From NCBI GenBank assembly GCA_029262775.1, contig JAJCYR010000017.1, forward strand, positions 1 to 48,679: a DNA stretch of 48,679 bases, given 5' to 3'. Below the pieces are notes generated by a model that searched no databases, had not been told where the DNA came from, and saw only the letters and a program-made list of their open reading frames with translations. A program made the translations under genes and the position numbers. The stretch's first letter is position 1. The number at the start of each line of letters is the position of its first letter. The stretch is from Bacteroidota bacterium. Lineage in GTDB: Bacteria; Bacteroidota; Rhodothermia; Rhodothermales; UBA10348. This document shows positions 1-9,682 of this stretch, in pieces.

Positions 1-2160
1 AGCCGTGGCACTGCGGCCCGTGGCCACAACCCGGTAAAGGTAGATACCAGACGAAAGGTCGCTGCCGTTGACGACAATGGATCTCTGTGCTCCGGCGTCA
101 ATGGTCTGCGTCGGCACAGAAATAACTTCGCGCCCCAGCATATCCATGACCTGCAGTCTCACTTCTGATGTCTCAGGAAGATCGAACTGAATGGTCGTCG
201 ATGCTGCAAACGGGTTGGGATAATTGCCACGCAGAGCGAATACCGAGGGCAGGGAGCCATCCTGTTCGGTATCGGTTACCGTGCCCCGAGTGAGTGCAAG
301 GCCCTTCGAAGGACCAGCTGTCCAAAGAGACCCGTCCGTTGAGATGACCCGGTGGTAAATGGTAACGGTACCGCCAACATCGACGTTACCCGGTGACCCA
401 CCTGAAACCTCATCAAACACCTGGGCCAGATCGTCATTCGTGGCTGTGATACTGTTGGTCGTGCCAAGAGCCTCCATGCCGATGATGTCCGTGAACGAGG
501 CGTTTGCCGATACCTGCCAAATGTAATGAACGGTATCACCATTGGCATCAGAAACCGGCAACCAGCTTACTGTGAGCCTTTCCTCATCCGGGTCTCCGGA
601 TATCACGACCTCACTGGGCGCATTCACCGTTACACTGCCTGGTGCAACGTTATCCGCAGCCAAAAGTTGGCCCCTCAGCTCTCCAGCGGGATACGCTGTC
701 GAATGCACGTTTACATACGTGCCTCCATTCCTGAGCGCTGACATTTCTGAAGCCGATGCGCCGGATACGTCTACTGTTTGACTGAATACGCCACCAGACG
801 GAGACAATGGAAACAAGACACCGCCATTGACACCGACTCCGGCCAAATGAATATGGGAGGCAGTAAACGCCCCTCCAAGATTCTGGAAGCTTCCCGAAAT
901 TTCCAACGTGCCCTGGTCAGCTACCAGGCGTACCCAGACCATACCGCTTGCGACCGTAGCAGCCGGCGGTACCTCATGAAAACCCGCGAGGTTGGCCGCA
1001 AGGAAATCCACACGGATGACCGTCAGCGTCGCAGACGTTTCCGTTGAATTAAAACCATCACTGGCAGCAACGGTAATTGTTTGGACACCGCTGTTACCCT
1101 CCGGGTCCAACGTGTATACGCCCGTGGAGGCGTCAATACTACCGGGACCAGCAGTCAACGCAAACGTGACCGGATCGCCGTTGGCGTCCGTTGCGTCATA
1201 GTCGAACGTAAATATTCCACTGTCTTCAAGAATCTCCGTATCGGAGAGTTCCGCGGTGAAGGTTGGCGGGACGTTGAACGAACTCACGGTCAGCGTACCG
1301 TTTGTCGCGGCATACACGGGCGTTCCGTCATTGAACTCAACGTTTCTGAGGGTCAGAGCCCCGGTACCTGAACTGCTGCCAGCCGTAGCCAGCACCTTTA
1401 CAAGCAAGCCTACGCCCTCCGCCGCACCGTCCGCTACGCCGGCACCGGCTACACGATACGTATCTGCATCCTGATCATTACCAGCCACGTTGCTGAACTG
1501 CGAAGCAATACCGCCATCGATGGAAATCCCGTCAATGGTCATGAGTGCCGGGTCATAGTCCAGATCGAAGGTGAAGGAGATCACGCCATCGGATGTTTCA
1601 AGCGGGTCTTCGAGAACAATTTCAATCTCGAATTCCTGTCCTGTACCCGCCGATGCGTCGTTGGCTACAATGAAACGTGTTGCAATCGTGAAATTGGAAG
1701 ACAACGTCCCGGTTACTGCCGGATTTCCGTCGTTGAGTTCAAAGTCCGCGAGCGTAACCGTCCCCGTTGTACCATCTGCTCCTGTCAGTTCGAAGAGAAG
1801 ATACACGAGTGTGCCTGATTCCGTGATTTCTGTAGTTCCCTGCCAGGTACCACCAACACGGTCCAGGCCGCCTGGACTTGAGTTGACGAGAAAGCCCGCA
1901 TCACTCGAGAGCGAGCCATTCGTACTGTGACCGACGAAGTTTGCACCCGCATCCGATACCACGGTGAAACCAAATGCGCGAATTCCTGCCTCATTCTCCA
2001 CATTGGAGACGTTAACAGGTATAGCGACCGTTTCTCCGGGGCGGCCAGCAAGATCGCCAACGGTGACAGCGACCTGGGCCGTACCGATCTGTGTGCCGAC
2101 CAGCAGGACCATCAGCAAAGCTGTGATCGTCTGTGTCATTCTTTTTAGAAGCTTATGCAT
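1..2160 (-). CDS. T9SS-sorted surface protein with cohesin-like, cadherin-like and CHRD domains (3' end cut by window)
   Basis: The frame is open from an ATG at 2160 to the window edge (720 codons) and lacks only the last few residues and the stop. Residues 1-29 form a signal peptide (KLLKR, hydrophobic core, cleavage after GTAQ). Residues 30-170 and about 173-295 look like two cohesin/carbohydrate-binding-type beta sandwiches (pGetv.iPV pattern, FDLDYDPALM). A cadherin-like stretch follows at about 297-375 (STGVYTLDPEGNSGVQTITV). A CHRD domain lies at about 387-503, with ASHIHLAGVGVNG and YVNVHSTAYPAGELRGQL. An FN3-like part follows at about 507-620, and a T9SS type A sorting domain from about 637 (GNYPNPFAASTTIQFDLPE, VMDMLGREV). 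The role of CHRD in bacteria is not settled. I infer export by T9SS to the cell surface or medium. A second ATG at 2139 would remove the basic N-terminus of the signal peptide, so 2160 was chosen. The gene follows the next T9SS gene on the same strand after a hairpin. Confidence 0.85.
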   Translation of the reverse strand, partial: MHKLLKRMTQTITALLMVLLVGTQIGTAQVAVTVGDLAGRPGETVAIPVNVSNVENEAGIRAFGFTVVSDAGANFVGHSTNGSLSSDAGFLVNSSPGGLDRVGGTWQGTTEITESGTLVYLLFELTGADGTTGTVTLADFELNDGNPAVTGTLSSNFTIATRFIVANDASAGTGQEFEIEIVLEDPLETSDGVISFTFDLDYDPALMTIDGISIDGGIASQFSNVAGNDQDADTYRVAGAGVADGAAEGVGLLVKVLATAGSSSGTGALTLRNVEFNDGTPVYAATNGTLTVSSFNVPPTFTAELSDTEILEDSGIFTFDYDATDANGDPVTFALTAGPGSIDASTGVYTLDPEGNSGVQTITVAASDGFNSTETSATLTVIRVDFLAANLAGFHEVPPAATVASGMVWVRLVADQGTLEISGSFQNLGGAFTASHIHLAGVGVNGGVLFPLSPSGGVFSQTVDVSGASASEMSALRNGGTYVNVHSTAYPAGELRGQLLAADNVAPGSVTVNAPSEVVISGDPDEERLTVSWLPVSDANGDTVHYIWQVSANASFTDIIGMEALGTTNSITATNDDLAQVFDEVSGGSPGNVDVGGTVTIYHRVISTDGSLWTAGPSKGLALTRGTVTDTEQDGSLPSVFALRGNYPNPFAASTTIQFDLPETSEVRLQVMDMLGREVISVPTQTIDAGAQRSIVVNGSDLSSGIYLYRVVATGRSATA

Positions 2161-2205
2161 TGGATTGTCGCTCTTCAATAGGTGATTTGCCAGATGAAAG
2201 CATTC

Positions 2206-2233
2206 ATGGGCGGGGCCTCATGGCCCCGCCCAT
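2206..2233 (-). terminator. Strong GC-rich hairpin after the giant T9SS gene
   Basis: A perfect 12-bp inverted repeat (ATGGGCGGGGCC / GGCCCCGCCCAT) with a 4-nt loop begins about 9 nt after the stop of the upstream minus-strand gene. It sits just before the next gene's leader. No clear T-run follows on the minus strand, so it could be a terminator, an mRNA-stabilising 3' hairpin, or both. Confidence 0.55.
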
Positions 2234-2242
2234 CATGCCTGT

Positions 2243-5200
2243 TTACTTGACCAGCATCATGCGGTCTGTTTCGACAATGGTCTTGTTGTCCATCTTGGCA
2301 ATGACCCGGTAGAAGTACGATCCCGATGCAAGCCTGTTACCGTCCACGTATACTGAACGCTTGGCACCGGCCTGCATGGTCTGGGACGGAATCGACATCA
2401 CACGACGACCAATCAGGTCATAGACCTCAATCTCAACTTCTGCTGCCTGCGGCAGATCAAAGCTGATAGTCGTAGATGCATTGAACGGGTTCGGGTAGTT
2501 GCCGTTGAGAGCAAACGTTTCCGGAAGCTCCACGACCTCCAACTCGTCAATATTAACAACCGGGTTGTCATTGACTGCTCCTTCGGCCCGCAGATTGAAC
2601 GAACCAGCGTCGCCAACCAACTCGAGTGTCAGGATGGCAACCGTTCCGTCGGATGTCACGCTTCCGTAACCCGCCGCGGCAAGTGCCACACTGCCATCAT
2701 CGTTCGTTGCACTGCGCACAATCCAACCGTCGCCAAGAGTCGACTCAATACCTACAACCTTTGCGTAGGCAGGATCGATCGTCGTGGAGAACGAAAGGGC
2801 CCTGGTCTCACCAATGTTTCCTGTGATCTGCACAGGAATGGAAATCAGATTCCCTTCATGGTTGAGATCGCCGTATGCGATGGTCGCAGCCGGGAACTCT
2901 ACCAGCTCGGACTTGCCGTTGACGAACGCATCGAAGATGAGCGCGGCGTCAAATGCGTTGACCGTACCCGAGTTATTGAAGTCCGCTGCAATGGTCTGCT
3001 TGGCCGTAAGCGTCTGCAAACCGACAAACGCGTCGAGCGTCAGCGAGGCACCCACTTCAGTAGGTCCTCCCGAACCGTCAACGTTACCCGCGACAGGATT
3101 AACATCTGCCGTGAACGCCGAGGTACCCGTGGCTCCAAGGTCATCCGTTGCAGTCACCGTGATGGTCACCGGAGCCGTATCGGCTGCAACCACACCACCT
3201 GTGATGACATACGGTTGGACACCGGTCACCGTGACCGCTGCACCCGCGTTTGTTGCGGTAGCAACACCCGGGTCCGCACTTTCTACACTGAACGCATAGT
3301 CGTCGGCAATCGTACCTCCGGAGAACTCAGCAGATGCATCAACATCCACGTCAGCGCCTTCTACAACGGTAACATCGCCAAGACCACCAGCCGCGACAAG
3401 CGCCGCATTGACATTTACGTCAAACGCCGTGACCACCGTATCGCCCTCGGCATCTGTCGCCGTGAGCGTAATGGTAGCCGTTCCCGTACCGACGAACGTC
3501 AAGGTGATTTCTCCCGCCGCGTCAACTACGGCCGTTACTACAGTCGAGTCTGACGTGGCTACGGCATACGTAACCGGTGCCGTGCCGCCCGTGGAGGCAA
3601 CGGAGCCGTCTACGGTCTGATCAGCAGTCCCGTCATTTACCGTCACGTCAGCGAGCGCTTCAGCAGCTTCGAATGCTGCATTGACCGTTACCGCAACGGT
3701 TGTCGAGGTAACGGCACCGAATGAATCGGTAGCCTCTACGGTGAGCGTCGTGGTTCCAACGGCGACGCCTGTTACGGTCAGCACATCACCGGCCGTCGCA
3801 CCCGTGGCCACAGCAGGATCACCACTTGTAACCACGTACGTGTACCGTGGTGCTGTTGCAGCTGGCGAACCGCCATGGAATACGTCCACTCCCGAATCGT
3901 TGTTCGCCGTAGCAAGCGTTACATCTTCGGTGTTTCCGGCATTGAGCGTCAGCGCGTCCACGTCGTTGCTGGCCAGGTTGTTCTCAAGACCAACGGCAAA
4001 GAGGACGCCGTCCTGGTTTATGGCACCGACAGCATTACGTGCAACCAGTACCGGTTCGCTTGCGGAAACGGCAAAGTTGTCGTTGTCGGCAGCACCGTTC
4101 GCCACCTTGATCCAGAAGTTGTTCAGGCTTCCGTCCTGACGACGGAGGGCCCGGGTCTTCTCGATGTCTTCGGTTGCGAAGTTGGTAAAGCCGGCTGCGC
4201 GGTACTCTACATCATAATTGATGGATGGAGTCACAGACGGTGATGACGTTACCCTCCAATGAAACTCCGTCGAATAGCGACCGACTTCAAACAGGTTGCC
4301 CAGTTCGTCGACAGCCGATATCGGAAGACCATTGGTGCCCATGGCATTTCCATCGTTGTACGTAGCCAACAGAACAGGATCAGAAGCGAGCGTATTCGGC
4401 GTGTTGAATGTGATCGCAAACGGGCGGTAGTTCATGTCGTCATCCCCGAGTGGGAATTCAACGCGGTCCGTCGTGTTCGGCGAACCCGTTCCGTCAACCG
4501 TTACCTGAACATTTCCAAAGACCGCACCATTCGTGCGGGAGAAGCCTTGGAACGTCGTGCTTGTGTGGCAAAGGATGACACGATTCGTACCCGTTGTAAG
4601 CACACCGTTGGTGAGTGTCAGTGGGTTGGTACCAGCAACCGTACCGCCGCACACCGCATTCGTGTTGTTGTCCGTCAGGTTCAGGTTACCGTTGGTTAGC
4701 GTGAGTCCGGCTTCGTTATTCAGCGTTACTCCACCGTTGTAAAACATTCCACCGTTGAGCGTCTGGGCCTCTGTCCCGGCGAAGACAACAGCACCAGCAG
4801 GAACGCCCGTGCTCTGAATTGCCAGCGGGTTGCCGTTCAGGTTCAGCGTACCCCTGATGGTGATGTTGAATGTGAAAGGATCGAACGTATCGCCAGCGGT
4901 AACGCTGAGGTCAGTCGCCGTCCGGTTAGCATGGAGTGCAACTGTACCTGCAGCAGCGACGACCGGAGAAATTACAACGTCCGGCTCATGGGCGGCATTC
5001 CACGTCAACGTGGAAGTTGTTGTCGCCAGATTGTCGTAGGTCAGCGTGAAGTCCGTAGTGCTCTGTGGCGCATAGGACTCGTTCAGGATGGAACCGTTGA
5101 CACCAATGGTCACGGCACCACCCGCAGTCACCGCCAAGCTCTCGCCCGCACCAGCGGTAGCACCTTCCACGTCAACGGGGCCGTCGAGCGTCAGGTTGTC

Positions 5201-8200
5201 GACCGTGACATTGGCGCCCGCAGCCAGCTGTGTACCGCCTGCCGGTGCCTTGATGGTAAGCGCATCAAATGCGGCTGGCATTTCCAGTGTTACCGGAATT
5301 GACGCAGCAACATCATAGATAAGATGGCCATCCGTTGCGAACTCCGTACCAAAATTGACCTGGCCCAGGTTCGTTCCACCACCGACACGCGTAATCGTAG
5401 TGCCATCGGAATGGACTGTCATTTGCCCAGCTCCGTCGCCCAGTGTAAGACTACCCGCTGCAGCAGGTGCCACGGCATTGGCTACCGTAATACCGCCGCC
5501 AACCCGATTGTACAGGAAGTCCCGCACGATTACCGCATCACCGCCAGCAATAGCAAGCGGTGCACTGACAGCAAAGTTGGGTACACTGAAAGGAGCAGCT
5601 CCAACCGTAAGGGCACCACCACCGAAGACAACAAAGTCTCCAGTCATGCCCGTGACGGCGGCAGGGCTTGCAGCCAGACGTGCAACACCAGGCGCTGGAT
5701 CAGCCGTGAAGGCTCCAGCCGCATAGGTGATACCACCATTGAAAAGCAGATCAATACCCGAAAGGCTGACGTCACCAGCAGTCTGCGTAAACAGACCAGT
5801 AACCACAAGGTTATCCGGATTGTTGGCCACCAATGCATCACCTGAGTAGTCCACGTTGGTAGCATTATGCGTAAGCGTACCGGCAATCGTGTGAGCTCCT
5901 TCAGTAGTAACCGTCGTCCCTCTGATCGTCACATTGGCATTCGTGGTGAATGTATCGCCAAAGAACACCGTACCGGAAAGCGACAATGCTGAACCACCCG
6001 TTCCCCATGTGGAATTCACATCAGTGGTCCCAACAACAGCCAATGACTGGGGAGCCGCATTGATCGTTGCACCAGCGTCTACGATAAGACCAGGGAACGC
6101 TGCCGTCGGGACTGCCGCGCCATCGAAGTTCGTGGAAAGCGCTACAGCGTGGTTGGCATCAAACGAACCCGATGTACCGAGATTGGCATTGGATACCGAC
6201 GTAAAGGACGCAGCTCCAGTGCCCGTCCCAACGACATTGCCATTGAAATCAAACGTCGGTGCCGTACCAATGGGTGCCGTTCCCACCGTGATGGCAGCAT
6301 CAGCGATTGCATTCGAGGCCCATGTCAAGGAGCCACCATTGGCTACGGCGACAGTACCATCGACAGAGCCCTCGTCACCGTTGCCGGTACCGGCAACGCC
6401 GTCATCCTGAACGAGGCCGAGTGTGAGTGAACCGTCAGACGCAACCAAAACGGCTCCATTGACTTGCTGGATATTGCTCATTGTGATGGACTCTGCAGCG
6501 CCCGCACCGTTCCCAACAATAAGGTTGTTGATGGATGCACGCTGCAGGCCACCTGCATTCAGTGTGGCCGTACCATTGAATACGATTCCTGAGGCCTGGG
6601 CACTGACAGTAAAACCGACCAACCCTGGGCCCATATTGCCCGTATTCGTATGCGTCTGGTCGTTTCCTGCAAGAATCAGGACTTCGTCTACACCAAGGGC
6701 CGTTCCTTCGAAGACGCCCGAGTTGTTTACAACGCCTGTCGCAGTCAGATTGAATGCCTCGCCCAGTGTGAGTTGTGCACCCGATGCGACGTTTACGTTA
6801 CCCACTGTCGCTGCCTTGTCAGTCGTGTAGACAGCCGTGTCCTGAACGTTGAGCGTGCTGATACCCGTCACAGCAAATTCGCTGGCAGCTGCCACCGGAC
6901 CTGCCCCGAAAACGGTCAGTATATACGTGCGTGTATCGCCATTGAACGTACCGGCTCCGACAATATCTGTGGCCGCCGCACCGCCTGCATTGCGACGTAC
7001 TTCGGCCGTAGGTCCAAATGGCGAAATGTCCGATCCACCTGCGACCGTGACACCGCCGTTGAATAGCGTAAGGGCTCCGGTAAAGTCAACGCTTGTACCG
7101 GCGAGCACAGACAGGCGGTTGCCACCGCCCACATTGACGAGGAGGTTGGAAATGTTACCAAGACCACCCAATGTGGTGGTTGCTCCCTCAAATGCCAACG
7201 CTCCATCCTGCCCAGCAGGAGTGGCGATGGTGCCGTTGATCGTAGCTGCCGCCGTCGCGCCATTCACGCGAATCAGGAAGTTGCCGAGGCTGACACTCGT
7301 CCCTGCATCTGTAGTGAAGTTTTCGTCAATGGCGATCGACTGTCCGAGCGTCAGCGTTGCTGCCGTTCCACCCGCAGCGAGATGTACAAACAGGTCGTCA
7401 ACCGAGGTATTCGGACCGGGCGAATAGGTTGCATTTCCGTTGTTTGGAAGAAGGAATGCCACCCGTGCATTGTCTGCTGCCGAGTTGTTCGCCGGGTTGC
7501 CAGCAAACACGCCACCGTTGGACGTGTTGACACTGCCGTCCGACAGTAGCGTCGCGCCAGCTGGGACGGTAAGCGTACCCGAGCCCGAAACCGACAGAGA
7601 TCCGACGCGGACTGTAAACGGTACCGCTCCGCTTACCGCAAGGCCTGCGCCACCGGCAGCAGCCTGCGTAAGCGTCAACGTTCCGCTGACCGTCACAGAA
7701 CCGTTTACACGGTTTGTGCCTGCCCCTGCGGTAACTGCCGTCGTTCCGGCAAATGTCGCATTGCCCGTTACAAGAACACTACTACCGAGACCGGAAATGT
7801 CCGCACCGGCACCGGAGAGCGTAAGGTTGCCTCCGACACGGGTTGCCGCCGTGATATCTCCTGTACCTGAGTTTGAGAGATTGCCTGCTACAGACAACGC
7901 TCCCGCAACACCACCATTACCTGTGATATTCACATTGCCAGCGATGTCGAATGCCGGGGCCGCGGCTCCGGCCGATGCCGGAACCGAAGAAGCGCCGGAA
8001 ACAACAACGGTTGAACCGGCACCCGTGATGGTACCCATATCTACGTGAGGGCCAGCGCCAGACAACGTTAGGGTTGTGCTGCCGAGAGCAAGCGTACCGC
8101 CAGTATTATCGAAAACTCCCGCGATGGACGAACTGGCACCAACTGTAAGGCTGCCCGCGTTCGTAAGTGCAATGACGTTCGTATCGGTCTCATTCGCATC

Positions 8201-9262
8201 CGTTGCCGAGCCTTCCGTAATGGCTCCGGTAACCACCATGGTTCCATTGTTCGTCAGCGTATATCCAAGGGGATCGGAAGCAGCATTGCCTGCGCCAACG
8301 ATGACGGCGCCTACTGAAATAGTGGCCACGGTCACCGTGACACCAGCAGCATTCGTGATCGCACCGCCCTGGTTAACCAGGTCCTGCGTCGCCGTGAAGC
8401 CGCCGTTGATCGTGACGGACGGAGTAACTCCACCGGCTGTAGTCGAAAACGCGCCATTACCCATACCGAGCGTGGAATTGAACACCACGTCGTTGAATCC
8501 ACCAGCAAACGTAACACCGGACGCACCGCTGACAGCAACAGCGCCGTTGAATGTCGTTGTGCCCGTGGCGGTAGCCGCAATCGTAACACCACCCGGCGCA
8601 GTCACGGCATTGGGAAACGTCGTGCTGAACCCCCCATTCACGGTCAGCGTGCCACCGGCATTCAGATTGACCGGAAGTTCTGTGCCGGCCGAACCGGCTG
8701 CCGTTTTGGTGTAGCTGGCGGTAACCGCACCCGTGTAGGATGGCGAGGCACTTGTCGCGGTTCCACCCGTGACCGTCAGGGCGGTTGCAGCTGTAAATGC
8801 GAGCTTACCGGCGCCGAGGTTGATCGTGCCCGAGGTCAATGTGAAGCCGCCGCCCGAAACGGCGACGGAGCCCACGCCTCCCGTGAGGTCAATCGTGCCC
8901 GTTGTAACCGCGATTGTCGACGTACCCGAAAACGTTGCCACCGTCACGGCACCCGCCTGGCGGACTACGACGAAAACACCTTTGCCTGCTGTTCCGAAAT
9001 CGAAGTTCTCCCCATACGCACCCGCCTCAATGCTGATTGTATCACCAGCAGCAGCAGTAGCGTATGCCGCCGCCAGGGTCTGCTTCGGACCGGAGCCGCC
9101 GCTGATCGTCGCGCTCTGTCCGTCAAATGCATCGCTACCGGTGGTAGAAGACACGAAAATTGTCGACTGGGCGAGCGTGGTCTGGACTCCGGTGAAGAAG
9201 ACCAGGGCTGCAATCGCGATCAGCGAACGTGACATGAATTGTAGCAGTCTTGAATTACCCAT
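2243..9262 (-). CDS. Giant T9SS-sorted repetitive beta-helix-like surface protein (2339 aa)
   Basis: The ATG at 9262 is chosen over one 8 codons upstream because AGAGAGG lies 8 nt before it; the upstream ATG has AAGG directly abutting. After the signal peptide (cleavage near TTLAQ), the mature start IFVSSTTGSDAFDG and the following GDTISIEAGAYGENF resemble pectate-lyase-like beta-helix starts. About 1400 residues of Gly/Ala/Thr/Val-rich repeats follow (V.VSGSGTLTV type), suggesting a long parallel beta-helix or adhesin stalk; no catalytic residues are recognised. Residues about 1536-1761 form a module (GAVFGNVQVTVDG ... VEFPLGDDDMNYRP) also seen in the divergent giant gene. Three Ig/BIG-like repeats follow at about 1770-2055, then a dockerin-like pair (GNVDGSGG ... 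DFNNSGTVNAFDAALIFDAF), a cohesin-like fold, and a T9SS domain from about 2246 (GNYPNPFNASTTISFDLPQ). Family experience says such proteins are surface-attached adhesins or matrix proteins; the ligand is unknown. Confidence 0.9.
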   Translation of the reverse strand: MGNSRLLQFMSRSLIAIAALVFFTGVQTTLAQSTIFVSSTTGSDAFDGQSATISGGSGPKQTLAAAYATAAAGDTISIEAGAYGENFDFGTAGKGVFVVVRQAGAVTVATFSGTSTIAVTTGTIDLTGGVGSVAVSGGGFTLTSGTINLGAGKLAFTAATALTVTGGTATSASPSYTGAVTASYTKTAAGSAGTELPVNLNAGGTLTVNGGFSTTFPNAVTAPGGVTIAATATGTTTFNGAVAVSGASGVTFAGGFNDVVFNSTLGMGNGAFSTTAGGVTPSVTINGGFTATQDLVNQGGAITNAAGVTVTVATISVGAVIVGAGNAASDPLGYTLTNNGTMVVTGAITEGSATDANETDTNVIALTNAGSLTVGASSSIAGVFDNTGGTLALGSTTLTLSGAGPHVDMGTITGAGSTVVVSGASSVPASAGAAAPAFDIAGNVNITGNGGVAGALSVAGNLSNSGTGDITAATRVGGNLTLSGAGADISGLGSSVLVTGNATFAGTTAVTAGAGTNRVNGSVTVSGTLTLTQAAAGGAGLAVSGAVPFTVRVGSLSVSGSGTLTVPAGATLLSDGSVNTSNGGVFAGNPANNSAADNARVAFLLPNNGNATYSPGPNTSVDDLFVHLAAGGTAATLTLGQSIAIDENFTTDAGTSVSLGNFLIRVNGATAAATINGTIATPAGQDGALAFEGATTTLGGLGNISNLLVNVGGGNRLSVLAGTSVDFTGALTLFNGGVTVAGGSDISPFGPTAEVRRNAGGAAATDIVGAGTFNGDTRTYILTVFGAGPVAAASEFAVTGISTLNVQDTAVYTTDKAATVGNVNVASGAQLTLGEAFNLTATGVVNNSGVFEGTALGVDEVLILAGNDQTHTNTGNMGPGLVGFTVSAQASGIVFNGTATLNAGGLQRASINNLIVGNGAGAAESITMSNIQQVNGAVLVASDGSLTLGLVQDDGVAGTGNGDEGSVDGTVAVANGGSLTWASNAIADAAITVGTAPIGTAPTFDFNGNVVGTGTGAASFTSVSNANLGTSGSFDANHAVALSTNFDGAAVPTAAFPGLIVDAGATINAAPQSLAVVGTTDVNSTWGTGGSALSLSGTVFFGDTFTTNANVTIRGTTVTTEGAHTIAGTLTHNATNVDYSGDALVANNPDNLVVTGLFTQTAGDVSLSGIDLLFNGGITYAAGAFTADPAPGVARLAASPAAVTGMTGDFVVFGGGALTVGAAPFSVPNFAVSAPLAIAGGDAVIVRDFLYNRVGGGITVANAVAPAAAGSLTLGDGAGQMTVHSDGTTITRVGGGTNLGQVNFGTEFATDGHLIYDVAASIPVTLEMPAAFDALTIKAPAGGTQLAAGANVTVDNLTLDGPVDVEGATAGAGESLAVTAGGAVTIGVNGSILNESYAPQSTTDFTLTYDNLATTTSTLTWNAAHEPDVVISPVVAAAGTVALHANRTATDLSVTAGDTFDPFTFNITIRGTLNLNGNPLAIQSTGVPAGAVVFAGTEAQTLNGGMFYNGGVTLNNEAGLTLTNGNLNLTDNNTNAVCGGTVAGTNPLTLTNGVLTTGTNRVILCHTSTTFQGFSRTNGAVFGNVQVTVDGTGSPNTTDRVEFPLGDDDMNYRPFAITFNTPNTLASDPVLLATYNDGNAMGTNGLPISAVDELGNLFEVGRYSTEFHWRVTSSPSVTPSINYDVEYRAAGFTNFATEDIEKTRALRRQDGSLNNFWIKVANGAADNDNFAVSASEPVLVARNAVGAINQDGVLFAVGLENNLASNDVDALTLNAGNTEDVTLATANNDSGVDVFHGGSPAATAPRYTYVVTSGDPAVATGATAGDVLTVTGVAVGTTTLTVEATDSFGAVTSTTVAVTVNAAFEAAEALADVTVNDGTADQTVDGSVASTGGTAPVTYAVATSDSTVVTAVVDAAGEITLTFVGTGTATITLTATDAEGDTVVTAFDVNVNAALVAAGGLGDVTVVEGADVDVDASAEFSGGTIADDYAFSVESADPGVATATNAGAAVTVTGVQPYVITGGVVAADTAPVTITVTATDDLGATGTSAFTADVNPVAGNVDGSGGPTEVGASLTLDAFVGLQTLTAKQTIAADFNNSGTVNAFDAALIFDAFVNGKSELVEFPAATIAYGDLNHEGNLISIPVQITGNIGETRALSFSTTIDPAYAKVVGIESTLGDGWIVRSATNDDGSVALAAAGYGSVTSDGTVAILTLELVGDAGSFNLRAEGAVNDNPVVNIDELEVVELPETFALNGNYPNPFNASTTISFDLPQAAEVEIEVYDLIGRRVMSIPSQTMQAGAKRSVYVDGNRLASGSYFYRVIAKMDNKTIVETDRMMLVK

Positions 9263-9270
9263 AGACTGTG

Positions 9271-9277
9271 CCTCTCT
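9271..9277 (-). promoter_or_regulatory. Ribosome binding site fixing the giant gene's start
   Basis: AGAGAGG on the minus strand lies 8 nt from the ATG at 9262. This decides that start over the in-frame ATG at 9286. It is one of the few clear Shine-Dalgarno sequences in the window. Confidence 0.6.
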
Positions 9278-9682
9278 TGTTTTCATCCTTGTGGACTTGA
9301 TGAGTTGATGTCGAAACGATTCACCCGGCAGACGCCAGGTACAGTGGATTGGCCATCATTTCCAAACGCAAAAAACCCGGTCACGCAGAAAGAGTCTGCA
9401 TGCCGAGGTACGTGGTGGGTGGATAACCAAGATTCCAATATCAAAGCGTATGCTTTTGAAGTAGTTGTGTTTATGCGGAATAAAGCCCTGCGGGATAGCG
9501 CAGTCTCTTCTTCCACGATACGGCTACTCATACACGACTTCCTGCTGCAGTACCCAATCCCGCGTCGAAAAATCGGCGCGTCTCTCATGGCCGCTGGCTG
9601 CAAGAGCGTGTAGAATTACCATCGTGGACAAGATCCCCTGAAAAGAGGCCATTGTCAAGTGCCGCAGCCATAAACTACCTTG
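9278..9682. other. Divergent intergenic region between the two giant T9SS genes
   Basis: About 400 bp separate the two divergent genes and should hold both promoters. Open frames of about 100 codons exist on both strands but show no recognisable protein, no RBS and poor composition, so I treat the stretch as non-coding. I could not find an exact Bacteroidota-type -33/-7 promoter (TTTG ... TAnnTTTG) or a clear operator; only loose matches such as TACGCTTTG on the minus strand near 9444-9452. Confidence 0.5.

Noticed and set aside
2626..9308. Many open frames of 60-230 codons on the plus strand opposite the giant T9SS gene
   Set aside because: They are antisense shadows of a low-complexity gene, have no RBS, repeat Ala/Val/Pro/Thr-rich strings and show no recognisable family.
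9283..9613. Overlapping 102- to 106-codon frames in the divergent gap
   Set aside because: Both strands are open by chance in a non-coding spacer; neither has an RBS, a domain or a plausible N-terminus.
9278..9682. Bacteroidota-type -7 promoter motif TAnnTTTG
   Set aside because: Only matches with an extra base were seen (for example TACGCTTTG), and no properly spaced -33 element accompanied them.
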